A stretch of DNA of 64,000 bases from Penium margaritaceum (Eukaryota; Streptophyta; Zygnematophyceae; Desmidiales; Peniaceae), in contig SZWC01000543.1 in NCBI GenBank assembly GCA_023375785.1, positions 186,025-250,024 of the forward strand, given 5' to 3'. A model generated the notes under the pieces. It worked only from the letters and a program-made list of their open reading frames with translations. It made no database searches and was not told where the DNA came from. The position numbers and the translations under genes are program-made. The number at the start of each line of letters is the position of its first letter. Within the stretch, counting starts at the first letter, position 1. Shown in pieces: positions 1-11,849 of the stretch.

Positions 1-728
1 TAGGTTGGCTCCAAAACCTGTCCAAGAAGTCCCAAGGAAGGGGCGAAAGTCCGTGACAGTCTCCTGAGACACAATGTAGAGAAGGGTACACAATGCGCAC
101 ATAGTTGTCTTGACCAGTTGTGGGTCAGTAATCTGATGATGGCTGATGTAGTAGGGCACAGACCCATCGAGCCGGCCAAGATCTGGAAGAAGACTTCCTA
201 GCATTCAAACACCGCCTCAATATGAAAGCAAGGTAGCAGCTTCTTGAAGTCCTTCGGGCAGCGCTCCGTGGGAAGGTTGGCCTCTGGCTTAGGATCTGGT
301 GCACGTGGTTCAGGAAGGCCACCATCATTGGAGATGCCACCAAAGTAGAACGCCACACTACGACTCTCGGATTGGTGCTAGCGTATTGATCTGCCTCAAG
401 GGAACTGAAGGTAGAACTACTGTAGGCGTGTCTCCAAGGTATGAATCTCCTCCTCTACACCCTCCTTCTATACCTCCAGCTAATTTGAGTCCACAATGCA
501 CTGCTGGTCACCAGATGAATTTGTGGGGGGCTGCTCAGGTCGCTAATCCATAGGAAGCTGCCACACCACTGATCACACCAAGAGTGAAAGAGTCAAATAA
601 ATCTCTCTCCTTGTTTTGGCCTCGGTCTGCCGCAAGTGACACAGCTCATCAACCGTCTCAGCAAAGTAAGAGACCTCCAAAATGAGTGCACTCATTGTCC
701 CCGTGGAGGCTGTAGAGTCGGAAGGGTC
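1..728. other. Unrecognised stretch left of copia E1
   Basis: I recognise no gene here. The minus strand reads as protein-like sequence in two pieces, about 358-125 (with one in-frame stop) and 869-573, but I see no motif I can name. Copia E1 is inserted at the right edge, so the original sequence continued at 6,518. It may be a remnant of another transposon. Confidence 0.3.
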
Positions 729-733
729 CATTG

Positions 734-1677
734 TGTTGAAAACTTGCCCCTCCCCATGCCCAAGTGTGGCGCCCAGAGGCGCCGACGAGCCGCCAGAAAG
801 TGGACAACGTTGCACCGACAAATCTGGAGACCCCAGAATTTCTTGGATCCTAAAATGGATGATTGCCACTTAACTTTGACAAGTTGCTGAATCTGATGGA
901 TGTTTTTTCACCAGAATCAGACAAGTACGGAGGGAGATGTGGCCTTCCAAAGTTAAGGTGTGCACAGCAGCTCTGGGAGCCGGCTGCGACTCGAAATCTG
1001 GTGGATAATCAACCAGACTGAGAAACACAAGTACCATCTAGAGATTTTGCTCCAGAAAGTCTGCCAAAGCATCTGGTGGATAATCCACCAGATCCTGTAC
1101 TGCAGTTTGTTACTGAGGAACTTAGCCAAAATCCTGACTCGGCATCCGAAACTCAGGAATACGTTTTGTTACTTGGGGACTCAGTCAAAAGTTTGACTAC
1201 AAGTCCTCGAACCTCATCATACCCCATCACCAAACTCGACCCAAAAGTGGAGAAGGAGCGTGGAAAAAGTGCAGGGGACTCCTACACCACGTGCAATGGG
1301 ATATGCGCATTGAGAAAGGCGCTTTGCACATGAAGGAAGGTGCCACGGCAAGTGGTGGCGTCAAGCTTCTATGGTGGGTGAGACATGTGCTTCCGCAAGC
1401 GTAACTTGGGCTACGCTTGGCCAAATCGTGCGCAGTTTGGTGCATTGGAAAGCTCATGACTAGCCATATAACTATTTTGATCATGTCCATGCTCAACAGC
1501 TGATGTAGAATAACGTTATCCCCTTTGCGAAAGTGACTGTATCTTAATTCCTTCTCACATAGCGTGAAGCGACCAGAAAGCTCACGCTCACTCTCAAATT
1601 CACCCAAAATAGAAGACATGAACCACCAAGAGATGATGAGACAAACGTTGGGACCGCATCCTGTGGATCCCATGACA
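734..1677 (+). repeat. 5' LTR of copia E1
   Basis: About 944 bp, starting TGTTGAAAAC and ending CATGACA. It aligns throughout with the LTRs at 5,566, 39,372 and 44,730. It contains a degenerate copy of the TTGGCCgaatCGCGCGCGG motif at 1,417-1,434 and a TATA-like CATATAAC at about 1,466, which probably mark the promoter. Confidence 0.9.
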
Positions 1678-1839
1678 AAGGGATATGCGCCCATGGGTTT
1701 AATCGTCTCGAACGTTCATGCCTTCCGCAGCGCACGGAGTCGTCATCTTGGACATCGCTGTGAAGTTCAAAGAATCTGTTGGAGTAGAAGATACGGCAAT
1801 GGCGCAGAAGGAGATGTAGCCCATCCAGAAGTATGCGGA

Positions 1840-2563
1840 TGGCCCAATCTTTGGGCTGTGGAGGTGGTACTTTCAATTGCACATCTCAAATAAAGGATCA
1901 CTAGAGGTCATGTTGGGAAAGGAGGTGCTCGCAGAGGTGACTGCTATGATCGCAGAGAAGCAGGCCTTTGAAAAGAAGAACATAGAGGTACTCATGCTCC
2001 TGGTGTCCCGGACAGCCAAGTTGCAGTGGGGCTACCTCCAAGGCTGCAAGCTGGCAGCCAAATATTGGCAAAAACTCTTCGCCATCCACTAATCCAATTT
2101 GCTTGCAAACAAAACCTTTACAATGAAGCGGCTCCTTACTATGACAATCAAGGCGGGAGATGATGTCATCTCGGCCATGCAGCAGATCGAGTCGCTCGCC
2201 TTGCAATGCATTGACGTGGGGTGGAAGATCAATACGCAGCTTTAGGCGATGGCCCTCCTCATGGCCCTACCTGACAGTTGGGGTCCACTCATCACCTTCC
2301 TTTGAGGATGGGCAGAGGACAAGCTCGCCTATGGGGCGGTCATAGAGTACATCCGCAATGAGGCCTAGTGCCAGAGCTGCGGGGAGTCCTTGTCTTCCTC
2401 ATCAGCCCTCGTTAGCAAAAGTTGTGGTAATGAAAGCGGGGTTAGAGGAAGTGGCGGAAAGGGCGGCGACAAGAAAGGCGCCAAGAAATGTGCGTACCGT
2501 AACTCCAACAAGGAGGGCCATTGGACCTGTGAGTGCCTGAAGGAGGCATTCAGCGCCCGGAAC
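1840..2563 (+). pseudogene. E1 gag fragment
   Basis: The product would be the copia capsid/nucleocapsid protein. The translation contains a Trp-rich gag start (FGLWRWYF) and the helical UBN2-type segment (VLMLLVSRTAKLQW, QQIESLALQC). A Gly/Ser/Lys linker follows, then a damaged CCHC zinc knuckle ending EGHWTCEC, in which the second Cys reads Arg. Several in-frame TAG codons interrupt it, for example after AIH near 2,090 and at 2,243. The related E2 gag supports the reading. Confidence 0.75.
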
Positions 2564-2564
2564 C

Positions 2565-3410
2565 GTGCAGAAGATGGCCAAGCGCGACACGGTCCCTACC
2601 CTGATCATCAGCGGTGTAGCAGACGCGGCAGCAGATGTAGTAGCACACAAACAGTGTGAGCCTTGGATTTTGGGCAAGGCACGGCGCAAGGCCTTCCACA
2701 AGAACGAGGCTCGTGTAAAGAACCTGCTGGAGGTCGTGCACAGTGACGTGTGTGGACCATTCAAAATGCCATCAAATAGCGGCCTGAGATACTTTGTCAC
2801 CTTCATTCACAACTTTAGCACAAAGCTCTACGTGTACTTCATGAAGCGAAAAGGCAATGTCTTGAGCCGGCTGAAGGAGTTTGTTACAGCAGTGGAGAGG
2901 CAGACTAGCTAGAAGGTAAGAGCACTACACAGCAACAACGGCGGAGAGTACGTGGGCTGCAACAGCTGGATGAAGTAGCAGGGCATCAAGTGGGAACTCA
3001 CTACAACTTACTCGCCACAGTCCAACGGAGTGGCAGACCGGGCAAACCAGACGCTGCTCAACACGGTGCAGACCATGCTTGTGGATGCGGGTTTACCGCA
3101 AGGGTTCTGGGTAGAGGCTGTTCGTACAATGAGCTACACGATCAACCTCATCCCAACAGTGGTGCTGAAGGGTAAGGGCCGCTAGAAAATGCCGCAGGCG
3201 GTTTGGTGTGGGCGCAAGCCAAACGTGGTGCACCTGAAGGTGTTTGGATGCAAGACGCACTAGATAGTGGAGGCTACATACCAACGCGACAACAAATTGG
3301 AACCGCGGGGAAATCTGTGCTTGTTCCTTGGCTACGAGAACACGTAAAAGGCGTATCGTCTCTGGGACCCACGCACACAAGAGATCATCTGCAGCCGTGA
3401 CGTCGAATTC
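2565..3410 (+). pseudogene. E1 integrase fragment
   Basis: This is the catalytic core of a copia integrase. The landmarks are HSDVCGPFKM at about 2,739, the second acidic site NNGGEY (Asp replaced by Asn) near 2,935, and SNGVADRANQTL, where the usual catalytic Glu reads Asp. The His/Cys N-terminal domain is absent because of the E1 deletion. TAG codons replace a Trp (about 2,908) and a probable Gln (about 2,976). It would have inserted cDNA into chromosomes, but this copy cannot be active. Confidence 0.8.
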
Positions 3411-3964
3411 GACAAGCAACAGAGCTTCAGCAGCAGCAGCAACGACATGAGCATCAGGAACACTCCAAAGCAGGAGGAGTGGTTCCACTTCCTTGACTAC
3501 AAGGGGGGCCGGCGGATGCGGGGGTCAAAGACGCGATGTCAGATTATGACGGTGCAGCAGCTACAGCAGCTGACGCAAAGGACTTCGACAACAATGCAGC
3601 TGGGCTGGAGACCCGGCGCAACGATCCGTCAAAGGAGGTACCGTGGGTGTTGAAGCACGCACTCCCGACAAAGTTCGCGTCGGGCGTCGGAGAAAAAATC
3701 CTCCGGACGCGTAGTCCGTCTGGTTGATGGTTCACCAGAGCGGGAGAGATCCTCAAAGAGCCATCCGGTTGATGAGCGGGCAGAGTTAGAAGGATCGTAG
3801 CAGAGCAACAAGACGCCACCAAAACTGCCGCGCCTTAGCGAGAGGCAGCAGAGAGCAGGGAAGCACTTTGACGCAGGCACGGTTTGATGGATCGGCATGA
3901 CGCGGTGCATGCTGGTTGCATCAACGGAGCCAACGACCATGCATTAGGCTCTTGTGCGGCCCAA

Positions 3965-5523
3965 GGGGAAGCAACGGGACACCGCCATCAAGTCCGAGTT
4001 GGCGTCCATTGCTGAAAACGACGCGTGGCAGCTGGTTGACAGGTAGATATACACCAAGGTCATCAGCTCCAACTTGGTCTTCAGGACAAAGTTCACGAAA
4101 GAAGGTCTGGTTGACAAGTACAAGGCACAGCTAGTGGTGAAGGGGTACGCACAGTGTAAGGGCAAGCACTACAATGAGACGTTTGCCCCCGATGCCAAGT
4201 TCACAAGCATCCGTTCGATCCTTGCACTGGCAGCCGTGAAGTACATGGAACTCCACGAGATGGACGTAAAGACGGCCTTTCTCAATGGCATGATCGACAA
4301 AGAAATTTACATGGAGGTGCCGGAGGGGGTGGAGGCGCCGGAGGGCAAAATGTGCAAGCTGCGGAAGTCCTTGTACGGGCTAAAACAGTCGCCCAAATGC
4401 TGGTACCAACATATGGATAGCTTCATGGCACAACTCAGCTTCAAGCGCTGTGAGGCAGATCACAGCGTGTACGTGCAGCGTGGCAAGAAACTCCATCAGA
4501 TTGTTGCACTTTACATGGAAAATCTGATCTTGTGCTCCTCATACCTGCCGAGCCTTCAGTAGCTGAAAGAGCTGCTGAGCAGCAGGTTCCAGTTGTCAGA
4601 CATGGGTGAGCTGGAGTTCTACCTAAGGATGAGGATTACACGGAACCCGAGGGCGCGCACGCTTGAGCTGGGGCAGGCCAGATACGTGGCCAAGGTGGTA
4701 AATCCGTACGGCATGGAGGACTGCAAACTAGTCTGCAATCATGTCTCCACGACCTATGAACTGATTGCGATAGTGGCGCTGCAAAGGAAAGAAGAGGGGG
4801 AGCATATGGTGGGGGTGTCCTACAAATCGGTAGTGGGCAGCCTCATTTACGCCATAGTGGGGACTCAACCAGACCTGGCCTACGCTGTGGGCCAAGTAAG
4901 CAGGTATGTGGCCGACCCAGGGTCACTACACTGTCAGGCGGTCAAGCGCATCCTCCAGTACCTGCAGGCAACATGACACGTGCACCTGAGGTTCAACGCC
5001 AAAGGGCAAGCGGACCCTTTGAGTCTGTTCTGCTACACAGATGCACACTACGCTGGGGATGTAGACAAGCGAACGTCCACATTCGGCTACATGTTTTTCC
5101 TTGGTGGTGCAGCAGTCTCGTGGTGCTGTCGGAAGCAGGACTGCATAGCCACCTCCACAGTGGAAGCAAAGTACATCGTGCTGTTTGAGACGGTCAAGGA
5201 GGCGGTATGGCTCCATAGTTTGCTGGGGGAGCTGGGCATGTAGCAGCATGGGTCTACGGTGGTGCATGAGGAAAACACCGGCTCAATCTCGCTAAGCAAC
5301 AATCCGACGTATCACAAGAGGACGAAGCACATCGACGTGCATAATCACTACGAATGGGACATGGTTGAAAAGGGGCATGTGGTGATGTAGCACTATAGGA
5401 CACACATCATGCTTGCGCATTGCTTGACCTAAGCGCAACCAATGGACCGGCACGCACTGAGCTTGGTCCAACTTGGGATGACTAGCTATGATGGGATGGA
5501 GAGCGCAGCGGACGATGAGTGAG
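3965..5523 (+). pseudogene. E1 reverse transcriptase and RNase H
   Basis: The copia RT is readable from 4,074 to 4,976 with one internal stop at 4,560. Landmarks are LVVKGYAQ, HEMDVKTAFLNGMIDKEIYM and LYGLKQSPKCWYQ. The catalytic YVDD box reads YMEN, so both aspartates are changed. RNase H follows in another frame (AVSWCCRKQDCIA, STVEAKYI) and ends in the usual copia tail (HIDVHNHYEWDMVEKG). The 4,560 TAG lies at the same codon as a stop in E2. Confidence 0.85.
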
Positions 5524-5565
5524 ATCAAGCAGGAGCAGCGGGCATGGCACATGCAAGGGGGAAAA

Positions 5566-6512
5566 TGTTGAAGATTTGTCCTTCAGCATGCCCAAGTGCC
5601 GTGCCAGGAGGCGCCGACGAGCTGCCAAAGAGAGGAAATTCATCCTCGTTGGATCTGGAAAACTGAGAATTTCTCGGATCCTAAAATGAATGATTGTCCT
5701 TTAATTTTGAGAAGTTGCTGAATTTGGTAGAAGTTGTTTCTCCGGAATCAGACAAGTATGGAGGGAGATATGGCCTTCCAAAGTTGGGGTGTGCACGACG
5801 ACTCTGGGAGTCGGCTGCGATTCGAAATCCGGTGGATGATCGACTGGACTGGGTAACAAAAGCACCATTTGGAGATTTTTCTCCGGAAGGGTCTGCTGAG
5901 GCGTCCGGTTGATAATCCACCGGATCCTGTACTGTAGTTTGTTACTGAGCCAAAACCCTGGCTCGGCATCCGAAACTCAGTAGTACGTTTTGTTACTCAG
6001 CGACTTTGTCAAAATTCTTATTGCAGGTCCGTGGACAAGTTTCGAACCTTGTCACACCCCATCACCAAACTCGACCCAAAATTGGGGAATGAATGTGGAA
6101 AGAGTGCAGTGGACACCTACACCATGTGCAATGGGATCTGCGCCTTGGGAAAGGCGCTTTGCACACGAAGGAAGGTGCCACGGCGAGTGGCGGCGTCAGA
6201 CTCATGTGGTGTGTGAAACCTGCGCTTTGACAAGCGTAACTTGGGCTATGCTTGGCCGAATTGCGCGCGGCTTGGTGCGTTTGAAAGCTCATGACCAGCC
6301 CTCTAAATGTTTTTTATCTTGTGCATGCCCAAAAACTAATACAAAATCTTGTTATTCCCTTCGGAAAGTGACTTTCTCTAAATTCCTGCTCACATATCGT
6401 AAGGCGACTAGATAGCTCATGCTCAGTCTGAGATTTGCCCAAAATAGAAGACGTGAACCACCAAGAGACGATCAGACAAACGTTGGGACCACATCATGTG
6501 GATTCCACGGCA
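5566..6512 (+). repeat. 3' LTR of copia E1
   Basis: About 947 bp, from TGTTGAAGAT to CGGCA, followed by the CATTG target duplication. It carries the CG-rich motif at 6,251-6,270 and a weak TATA region (CTCTAAATG) at 6,301. It is clearly diverged from its 5' partner, which indicates an old insertion. Confidence 0.9.
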
Positions 6513-6517
6513 CATTG

Positions 6518-7369
6518 GCCCCCTGTCCCTGTTGTCACTGGCTGCAATAATGGTGGGTCGATATGTCATTTGCCGTAAAGATCAGAATAAGAAACTGTCA
6601 GCATTTCTCAAGGGCTTGAGACAGTGGAAAGAAATGATATCAAGAAAATGGCTAAGTGTCTATTGACATCAGCAGTCAGAATGCTGATTTTAGCAATGAC
6701 GTGCTGACATCAGCAATCACAATGGTTACATAAGTGGCGTTGGGTGGTTGTCGGCCCGTGTTGCTGGCTGTTTCTTCCCCTTTGGTTTTTGTCCTTTCTC
6801 ACATGCCGCACCTTCCAAGAGGGTGTGGTAGCACCAACTCAGGGGAGATTGTACTCCTAGGCTGTTACACCTGCATGGTGATGATGTTGCATCATTACAC
6901 TACATAGTTTTGCTACTCAGAGTTGTGTAGTTGCACAGTTGTATAGATATGCAGCTGTGTGGCTACACAACTACACATGCACATTGTGTGGCAATGTAGC
7001 TATGCTGCAGCTGCTGCTATTATTGTTGCTATTGCTGCAGTGGCTATTACTACTATTTTTCTACTACTACTACTGCTGCTAATTCTTCTATTGCTGTTGT
7101 TGCATTTGCTGCTTGCGGCTGCTGCTAGAAGATGCCATTGCTGCGCGTTGCCACTGCTCGCAGCCGCCACCGTGAGCCGATTGCTAAATCTACTTCTCAC
7201 TTTCTTTTGTACATCAAGGAAGGCAGCCAGACACGGCTGTTGTTGCCACTTGGTTCTGCTGCCGTTGTTGCTGATAGTACCGTTGCTACCATGCACTCAC
7301 TGACGGTCAGACCATCAATTAGACAACCGAATTAGCGGGTTCTAAAACAAGACAGTCTTGGCTATAGCG
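6518..7369. other. Intergenic, low-complexity DNA with a hairpin
   Basis: No gene is supported. A short inverted repeat (tgtgtagttg with caactacaca) lies at about 6,924-6,978. From about 7,000 to 7,135 the DNA is a degenerate trinucleotide repeat (GCT, ATT, ACT). The long Leu-rich and Ser-rich frames there are by-products of that repeat. Confidence 0.6.
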
Positions 7370-7537
7370 TGATGGATATGAGGGTGCCAGAAAGTGACAA
7401 AAAAAGGGTTGCTCCATAAAAGTTCTCTGGCATGTCTAGGACCGTAGTCATGACTAAGACCGTCCGAGCCAGACTTTCTGACACGCACACAAACGCTCCT
7501 TGCTTGACAAAAACCCTCTGGCATTACAGCGGAGGAG

Positions 7538-8110
7538 GGAAGAAGAAGGGGAACTGCCACTACTGCAAGAATCCGAGCCATTGGATGCGCGAATGCCGGA
7601 AGAAGAAGGCCAACCTTGCGGCTGGAGAGGAATCAGGAAAGCAGTCCGACGCTTCCGCAACGCAACAGGTTTGAAGAGTGGATTCATTACCACCATCCAA
7701 GTCTTGCACGTCTTTGACAACACCACCTTGTTCTGGATCATTGACTTGGGAGCCACGCGACAAAGGACGTGTCGCCGGGAGTGGTTCGTCGTCTACACCG
7801 CCATTGAACCTCGTCCGGTATACTTGGGGGACAATCATGTGAAAATGGCTATTGGGGAGGGTGAGATTGTGGTTTGTGCTTCCGTTGAGGATAAACACGT
7901 TGAATTTCGTGTGAAGAGGGTGCTCCGTATTCCGGGGCTGGCAGCTAACCTCCTCTCTGTCCCATCTCTCATCTCCAAAGGCAGCAGGTTTTCTTTGAGA
8001 ATGGTGGCTGCACCATCTCTTCCCGTGCAGGCCGTGTGCTTGTAAAAGCAGACAAGGAGGATGGACTTTACTGTCTGTATGTGGTATCGGAGAAGGAAGC
8101 CGACTCAGCG
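7538..8110 (+). pseudogene. E3 gag zinc knuckle and protease
   Basis: A CCHC knuckle, CHYCKNPSHWMREC, is encoded at 7,555-7,596 in one frame. The aspartic protease follows in another frame as LFWIIDLGATRQRT near 7,730, where the catalytic DSG reads DLG. The typical copia downstream strand RVLRIPGLAANLLSVPSLI follows at about 7,915. The frame break and the lost Ser make this a pseudogene. Confidence 0.8.
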
Positions 8111-8139
8111 TAGGCGGCGTGATGGGGAAAACACAATAT

Positions 8140-8985
8140 CGGCCTCTGGCACCGCCGGCTTGGTCATCTCGGCTTGGGCGCCATCATCTCCATGCAGCAG
8201 ATGGTCCACGGCCTGAAGCTCAACGGGATGAAGAAGCCAGGTGAATTGTCTTGTGAGAGCTGTATTGAAGGGAAGCAAGTCCACGCTCCTTTCTCCAGGG
8301 AAGGGAAGGGGGCGGCTGAGCTTCTCTAACTCGTTCACTCTGATTTGTGCGGTCACATTCCATCTCAGTCCTTGTCTTGCAAGTTTGTCACATTTGCTGA
8401 TGACAACTTGAGGAAGACATGGGTGTCCTTCATGGCTGGAAAGGATGAGTGTTTTGATGCTTTTAGGGTGTGGATTGCTGCTGCACAAAATGAGAGTGGC
8501 AGGCGGTTGAACGTGCTTCGCACCGACGGTGGAGGAGAGTACCTCTCCAACGATTTCTTCAACTTCCTCAAGCGTCGCTAGAGCAGGCACAAGGTCACTC
8601 CACCTGGAACACCGCAGCTGAACGGCGTGGCTGAACGCGTGAACCACACGCTCATGGAGTGTGTTTGCAGCATGCTCCAAGACGGGAGCTCCTGCCAACC
8701 TTTTGGGCGAAAGCGGTCAACACCGCCGTGTACCTAAAAAACCAGAGCCCTGCGCGCATCGTGCCGCCGATGACACCGGAGGAGGCATGGACGGGATGCA
8801 AGCCACCAGTGACGCACCTGAAAGTCTTTGAGTGCGGTGCATTCATGCACGTGCCTGCCAACAGCCGTAACAAGCTAGACGTAAAGTTGGTCAAGGCTGC
8901 CTTTCTCGGATACGACACCATGGGATACCGCCTCTACAACCTTGGTGCTCGCAAGATCATCCGCAGCTGTGATGTGGTACTTTAA
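8140..8985 (+). pseudogene. E3 integrase
   Basis: The zinc-binding N-terminus reads LWHRRLGHLG followed by CESCIEGK. The core has HSDLCG at about 8,337 and RTDGGGEYLS at about 8,520. Its catalytic Glu is kept in LNGVAERVNHTL at about 8,620. Stops interrupt it at about 8,328 and 8,579, and the frame changes near 8,690. The C-terminal segment at 8,659-8,985 reads well (FWAKAVNTAVYLKNQSPARI). Confidence 0.85.
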
Positions 8986-9082
8986 GAGGACATGAAGGGC
9001 TGGACTTGGAGCCCTATGTCTACAGTTCGACTTGCTCCTGCACTTGTACCTGAATTGGGAGATGGTAGCGGAATAGGACAAT

Positions 9083-10923
9083 GTGGAAGATGGCGGTGAC
9101 AACAACATCAATAAGGAGGTGGAGGGAGCGGCGAAGGAGAAGGAGCCAGAAGCCAAATCTGATGAGGAGGAGCAGCAAAGCAATAAACATCAGCTGCCAC
9201 AACGACCCGCACGCATCAGCAAAGGTGTGAAGGACAGCAAGGAGCAGCTACAACGGTCCAAGAGGCTCACAAAGAAGCAAATGCAACAAGGGGACCGGCT
9301 GAACCTGTGCACCGTATCACCGCCAATGGAGTCCTCCAACCTCGAGCTCCTCTTCCTCACCATCACCGATAACCCAGCCACATTCACTGAAGCCATGCGC
9401 AGTGCCGAGACGGCAGATTGGTGTGCCACAGCAGATGAGTGGTATGGTGCGCTCATGAAGAATGGCACCTGGACCCTCGAGTAAGCTCTATATGGCAGCC
9501 GGGTGATCGGGTGCAGGTAGATCTTTAGGCGCAAGCATGGTGCGGATGGTAAGGTGCTCAGGTACAAAGCACGGCTGGTTGCAAAGGGATATGCACAGAC
9601 TGAGGGTGTGGATTACAATGAGAAATTCACACCTGTCCCAAAGTTTCCATCCATCCGAGCGATACTCTCTCTTGTTGCTGCGATAGAAAGGGAAGCGCAC
9701 GAAATGGATGTGACATGTGCATTTTCAAATGGTGACCTTGAGGAGGATGTGTAGATGGAGCAGCCAAAGGGGTCTGTGATGGACGGGAAGGAGGAGTTGG
9801 TGTCCAAGCTTGTGAAGGCCCTCTATGGCCTGAAGCAGGCACCGCGAGCATGGTACCACAAGATGGACGAGTAGCTGGCTGAGCTTGGCTTTGTGTGTAA
9901 TGAAGCCAACCATGTAGTCTATGGGCGTGTGCAAGAGGAAAGCCAGGTCATCATCTTGCTCTATGTTGATGATCTGATTATTGCATCTGACTCCAAATCT
10001 CTTTTGGATTATGTGAAGCAGTCCCTTGCTGCCAGGTTTGACTGGAATACATAGGAGAGCTCAGCTACTACCTTGGCCTTTGGGTCAAGCGCGAGCGGCA
10101 GCGGCTCACTTTGGAGTTGTCGCAGAGCACGTACGTGAGTGACATCATCAAGTGCTTCAACATGGCAGGAGCACGCAAAGCCACAACACCACTGGAAGTG
10201 GGAGCGAAGCTGAGCATGACGCAGACTCCCCGTGGCATGCAAGAGAGGAGCCGCATGGAAGCAGTGCCGTACCAAGCAACAGTTAGGAGCCTCATGTACA
10301 CAGCAGTCAACACGCACCTGGACATCAACCAAGCAGTGGGATTGCTCAGAAAGTTTTGCGCAAATCCGGGCGTGCCGCATTGGGAGGCGGTCAAGCGCGT
10401 GTTTCTCTACCTCGACAGCAACAACAGCCTTTGCCTCACCTTCAATGGCAGCAGCAGCCCCATCCTCATCGGCTACAGTGAGCAGACTGGGAGGTGACCT
10501 GGACACGAGGAGGCTGACCAGTGGGTTCGTGTTTATACTTGGGCGAGGTGCAGTCAGCTGGAGGAGGAAGAAACAAGAGTGTGTTGTCCTCTCCTCCACC
10601 GAAGCAGAGTGTATTGCCATGAGTGAAGCAGCAAAGGAAGCCGTATGGCTGCGTGAACTGGTGGCAAGCCTTGGGCAGCAGCAGACCGCGATGACCACCA
10701 TCTACTGTGACAACATGTCGGGAATTGCTCTGACCAAGAACGCAGAGTTTCACGACCGCACCAAGCACATCAACCTGCGTTACCACTTCATCCACGGGCT
10801 CGTGGAAAAGCAGGTGGTGCAGATCAAGTTATGCCCTTCAAGCATGATGTTGGCAGAATTCCTCACCAAGCCGTTGGCAGTGCACCACTTTCACCAGCTG
10901 AGGGGACAGTGCGGACTTGTGTG
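9083..10923 (+). pseudogene. E3 reverse transcriptase and RNase H
   Basis: The linker at 9,083-9,484 is acidic and Lys-rich. The RT reads ARLVAKGYAQTEGVDYNE, HEMDVTCAFSNGDLEEDV and LYGLKQAPRAWYHKMDE. An intact LLYVDDLIIAS box is encoded near 9,957. TAG replaces a Tyr (9,752) and a probable Gln (about 9,872), and a frameshift follows near 10,050. RNase H ends at 10,923 with SSTEAECIAMSEAAKEAVW and AEFLTKPLAVHHFHQLRGQC. Of the RT boxes in this window, this is the only copia one with both aspartates kept. Confidence 0.87.
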
Positions 10924-11039
10924 ATTTTTATCTTTGCAAAGTGCGACAATGATGGATATGAGGGTGCTGGAAAGTGAAAAAAATAGGCTGCTCGATCAAA
11001 ATCCTCTGTCATAACAGTTGCATAGAGGATATTTTGTAG

Positions 11040-11849
11040 GTTCCAACACACTTTACGGAACTTAGTTTGAAGTCTGTTTGAGTGAGATATGGATCTCCAA
11101 AACTTTGGAGATCATGGGCCGGGTTCAAGTGACGACCAGAGCATATTCATCACCAAAGGCAGACAAGATTATTGGCCAGGACAGCTCAGAGCGGCCTTCA
11201 AGGAGAAAAGCCGGCTGGAGGACCTCCAGGAGACTTCAAGGATGGAGCATTCTATGATTATTGGCCGTGCAGGTCGTGTGAGACATAATTCTCATGTGTG
11301 ACAAGGTGACTGCCGCTCATCCCGCTAGGGCACGAGAGTGTGCTATAGAGTCAACTTTGACAGAGTGTATCTCAGTGCTCCCTTGGCCAAATGAGGCATA
11401 TACGGGATTGTTAGAAAGCTGTGCTGATGTTATTTCTTACTCAAGAATTTATTTAGAAATTCCCGCTCTCTGCAAACCTACATTTGCTTCCGTAATTTCT
11501 GTCTGTGCAACCTGCAACTCCCTCTCACATACAATTGGTCCTGCCCAGGTGGCTCTTGGTGAGCCTGGTCACCTCCCTGAGGGCTGCCCCAACTTTCCAT
11601 CACAGTGAGCACCAAGGACTGCTTTATTTGTTATTGCATAACCCGTGCTTGTATTTTAGAAACAACACAACACCCTGCTCCAAGATGTAGCCAGCACTTA
11701 GTCAAGTTAAGCATTGCCGCCGGCTCCCACTTGGCAGACATTCCTCTTGCCATGGCCTCTGAACCAAGTTCTCAGCCAAGCTGAACCAGAGATTCTACCA
11801 CTGCATCCAGTCCCTTGGCTTCACTAGTGTCTCCCATGTCTGCCTAGTT
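11040..11849. other. Gene-free stretch, possible LTR remnant
   Basis: No coding domain is visible. The stretch 11,380-11,440 (CTTGGCCAAATGAGGCATATAC, then GTTAGAAAGCT) resembles the core of the copia LTRs near 1,417, so it may be a decayed LTR of a related family. I found no ends or target duplication. Confidence 0.3.

Larger units (their letters stand above)
734..6512 (+). mobile_element. Ty1/copia LTR retrotransposon E1 (full length, decayed)
   Basis: The element is bounded by two direct LTRs that start TGTTGA and end in CA, and by the 5-bp target duplication CATTG at 729-733 and 6,513-6,517. The domain order gag, integrase, reverse transcriptase, RNase H defines Ty1/copia. A purine tract (gcaagggggaaaa) lies directly before the 3' LTR. 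A degenerate primer site (ggatatgcgcccatgg) follows the 5' LTR at about 1,681. E1 is the same family as E2 but about 520 bp shorter, because the protease and the integrase N-terminus are missing at about 2,550-2,570. The frames carry many stops and shifts, so it is not autonomous. Confidence 0.93.
7370..11030 (+). mobile_element. Ty1/copia retrotransposon E3 (decayed, short terminal repeats)
   Basis: The internal domains run zinc knuckle, protease, integrase, RT, RNase H in Ty1/copia order. The flanks share a direct repeat of about 65 bp that begins TGATGGATATGAGGGTG at 7,370 and 10,950. This is probably the surviving part of the LTRs, and I could not find a target duplication. Only about 120 bp separate the left repeat from the zinc knuckle, so most of gag is deleted. 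Its sequence differs clearly from E1, E2 and E6, so it is a separate family. Confidence 0.8.

Noticed and set aside
6959-7303. Leu/Ile/Ala-rich plus-strand frame resembling a membrane protein, with Ser-rich frame opposite
   Set aside because: It is a translation of a degenerate trinucleotide repeat and shows no other sign of coding.
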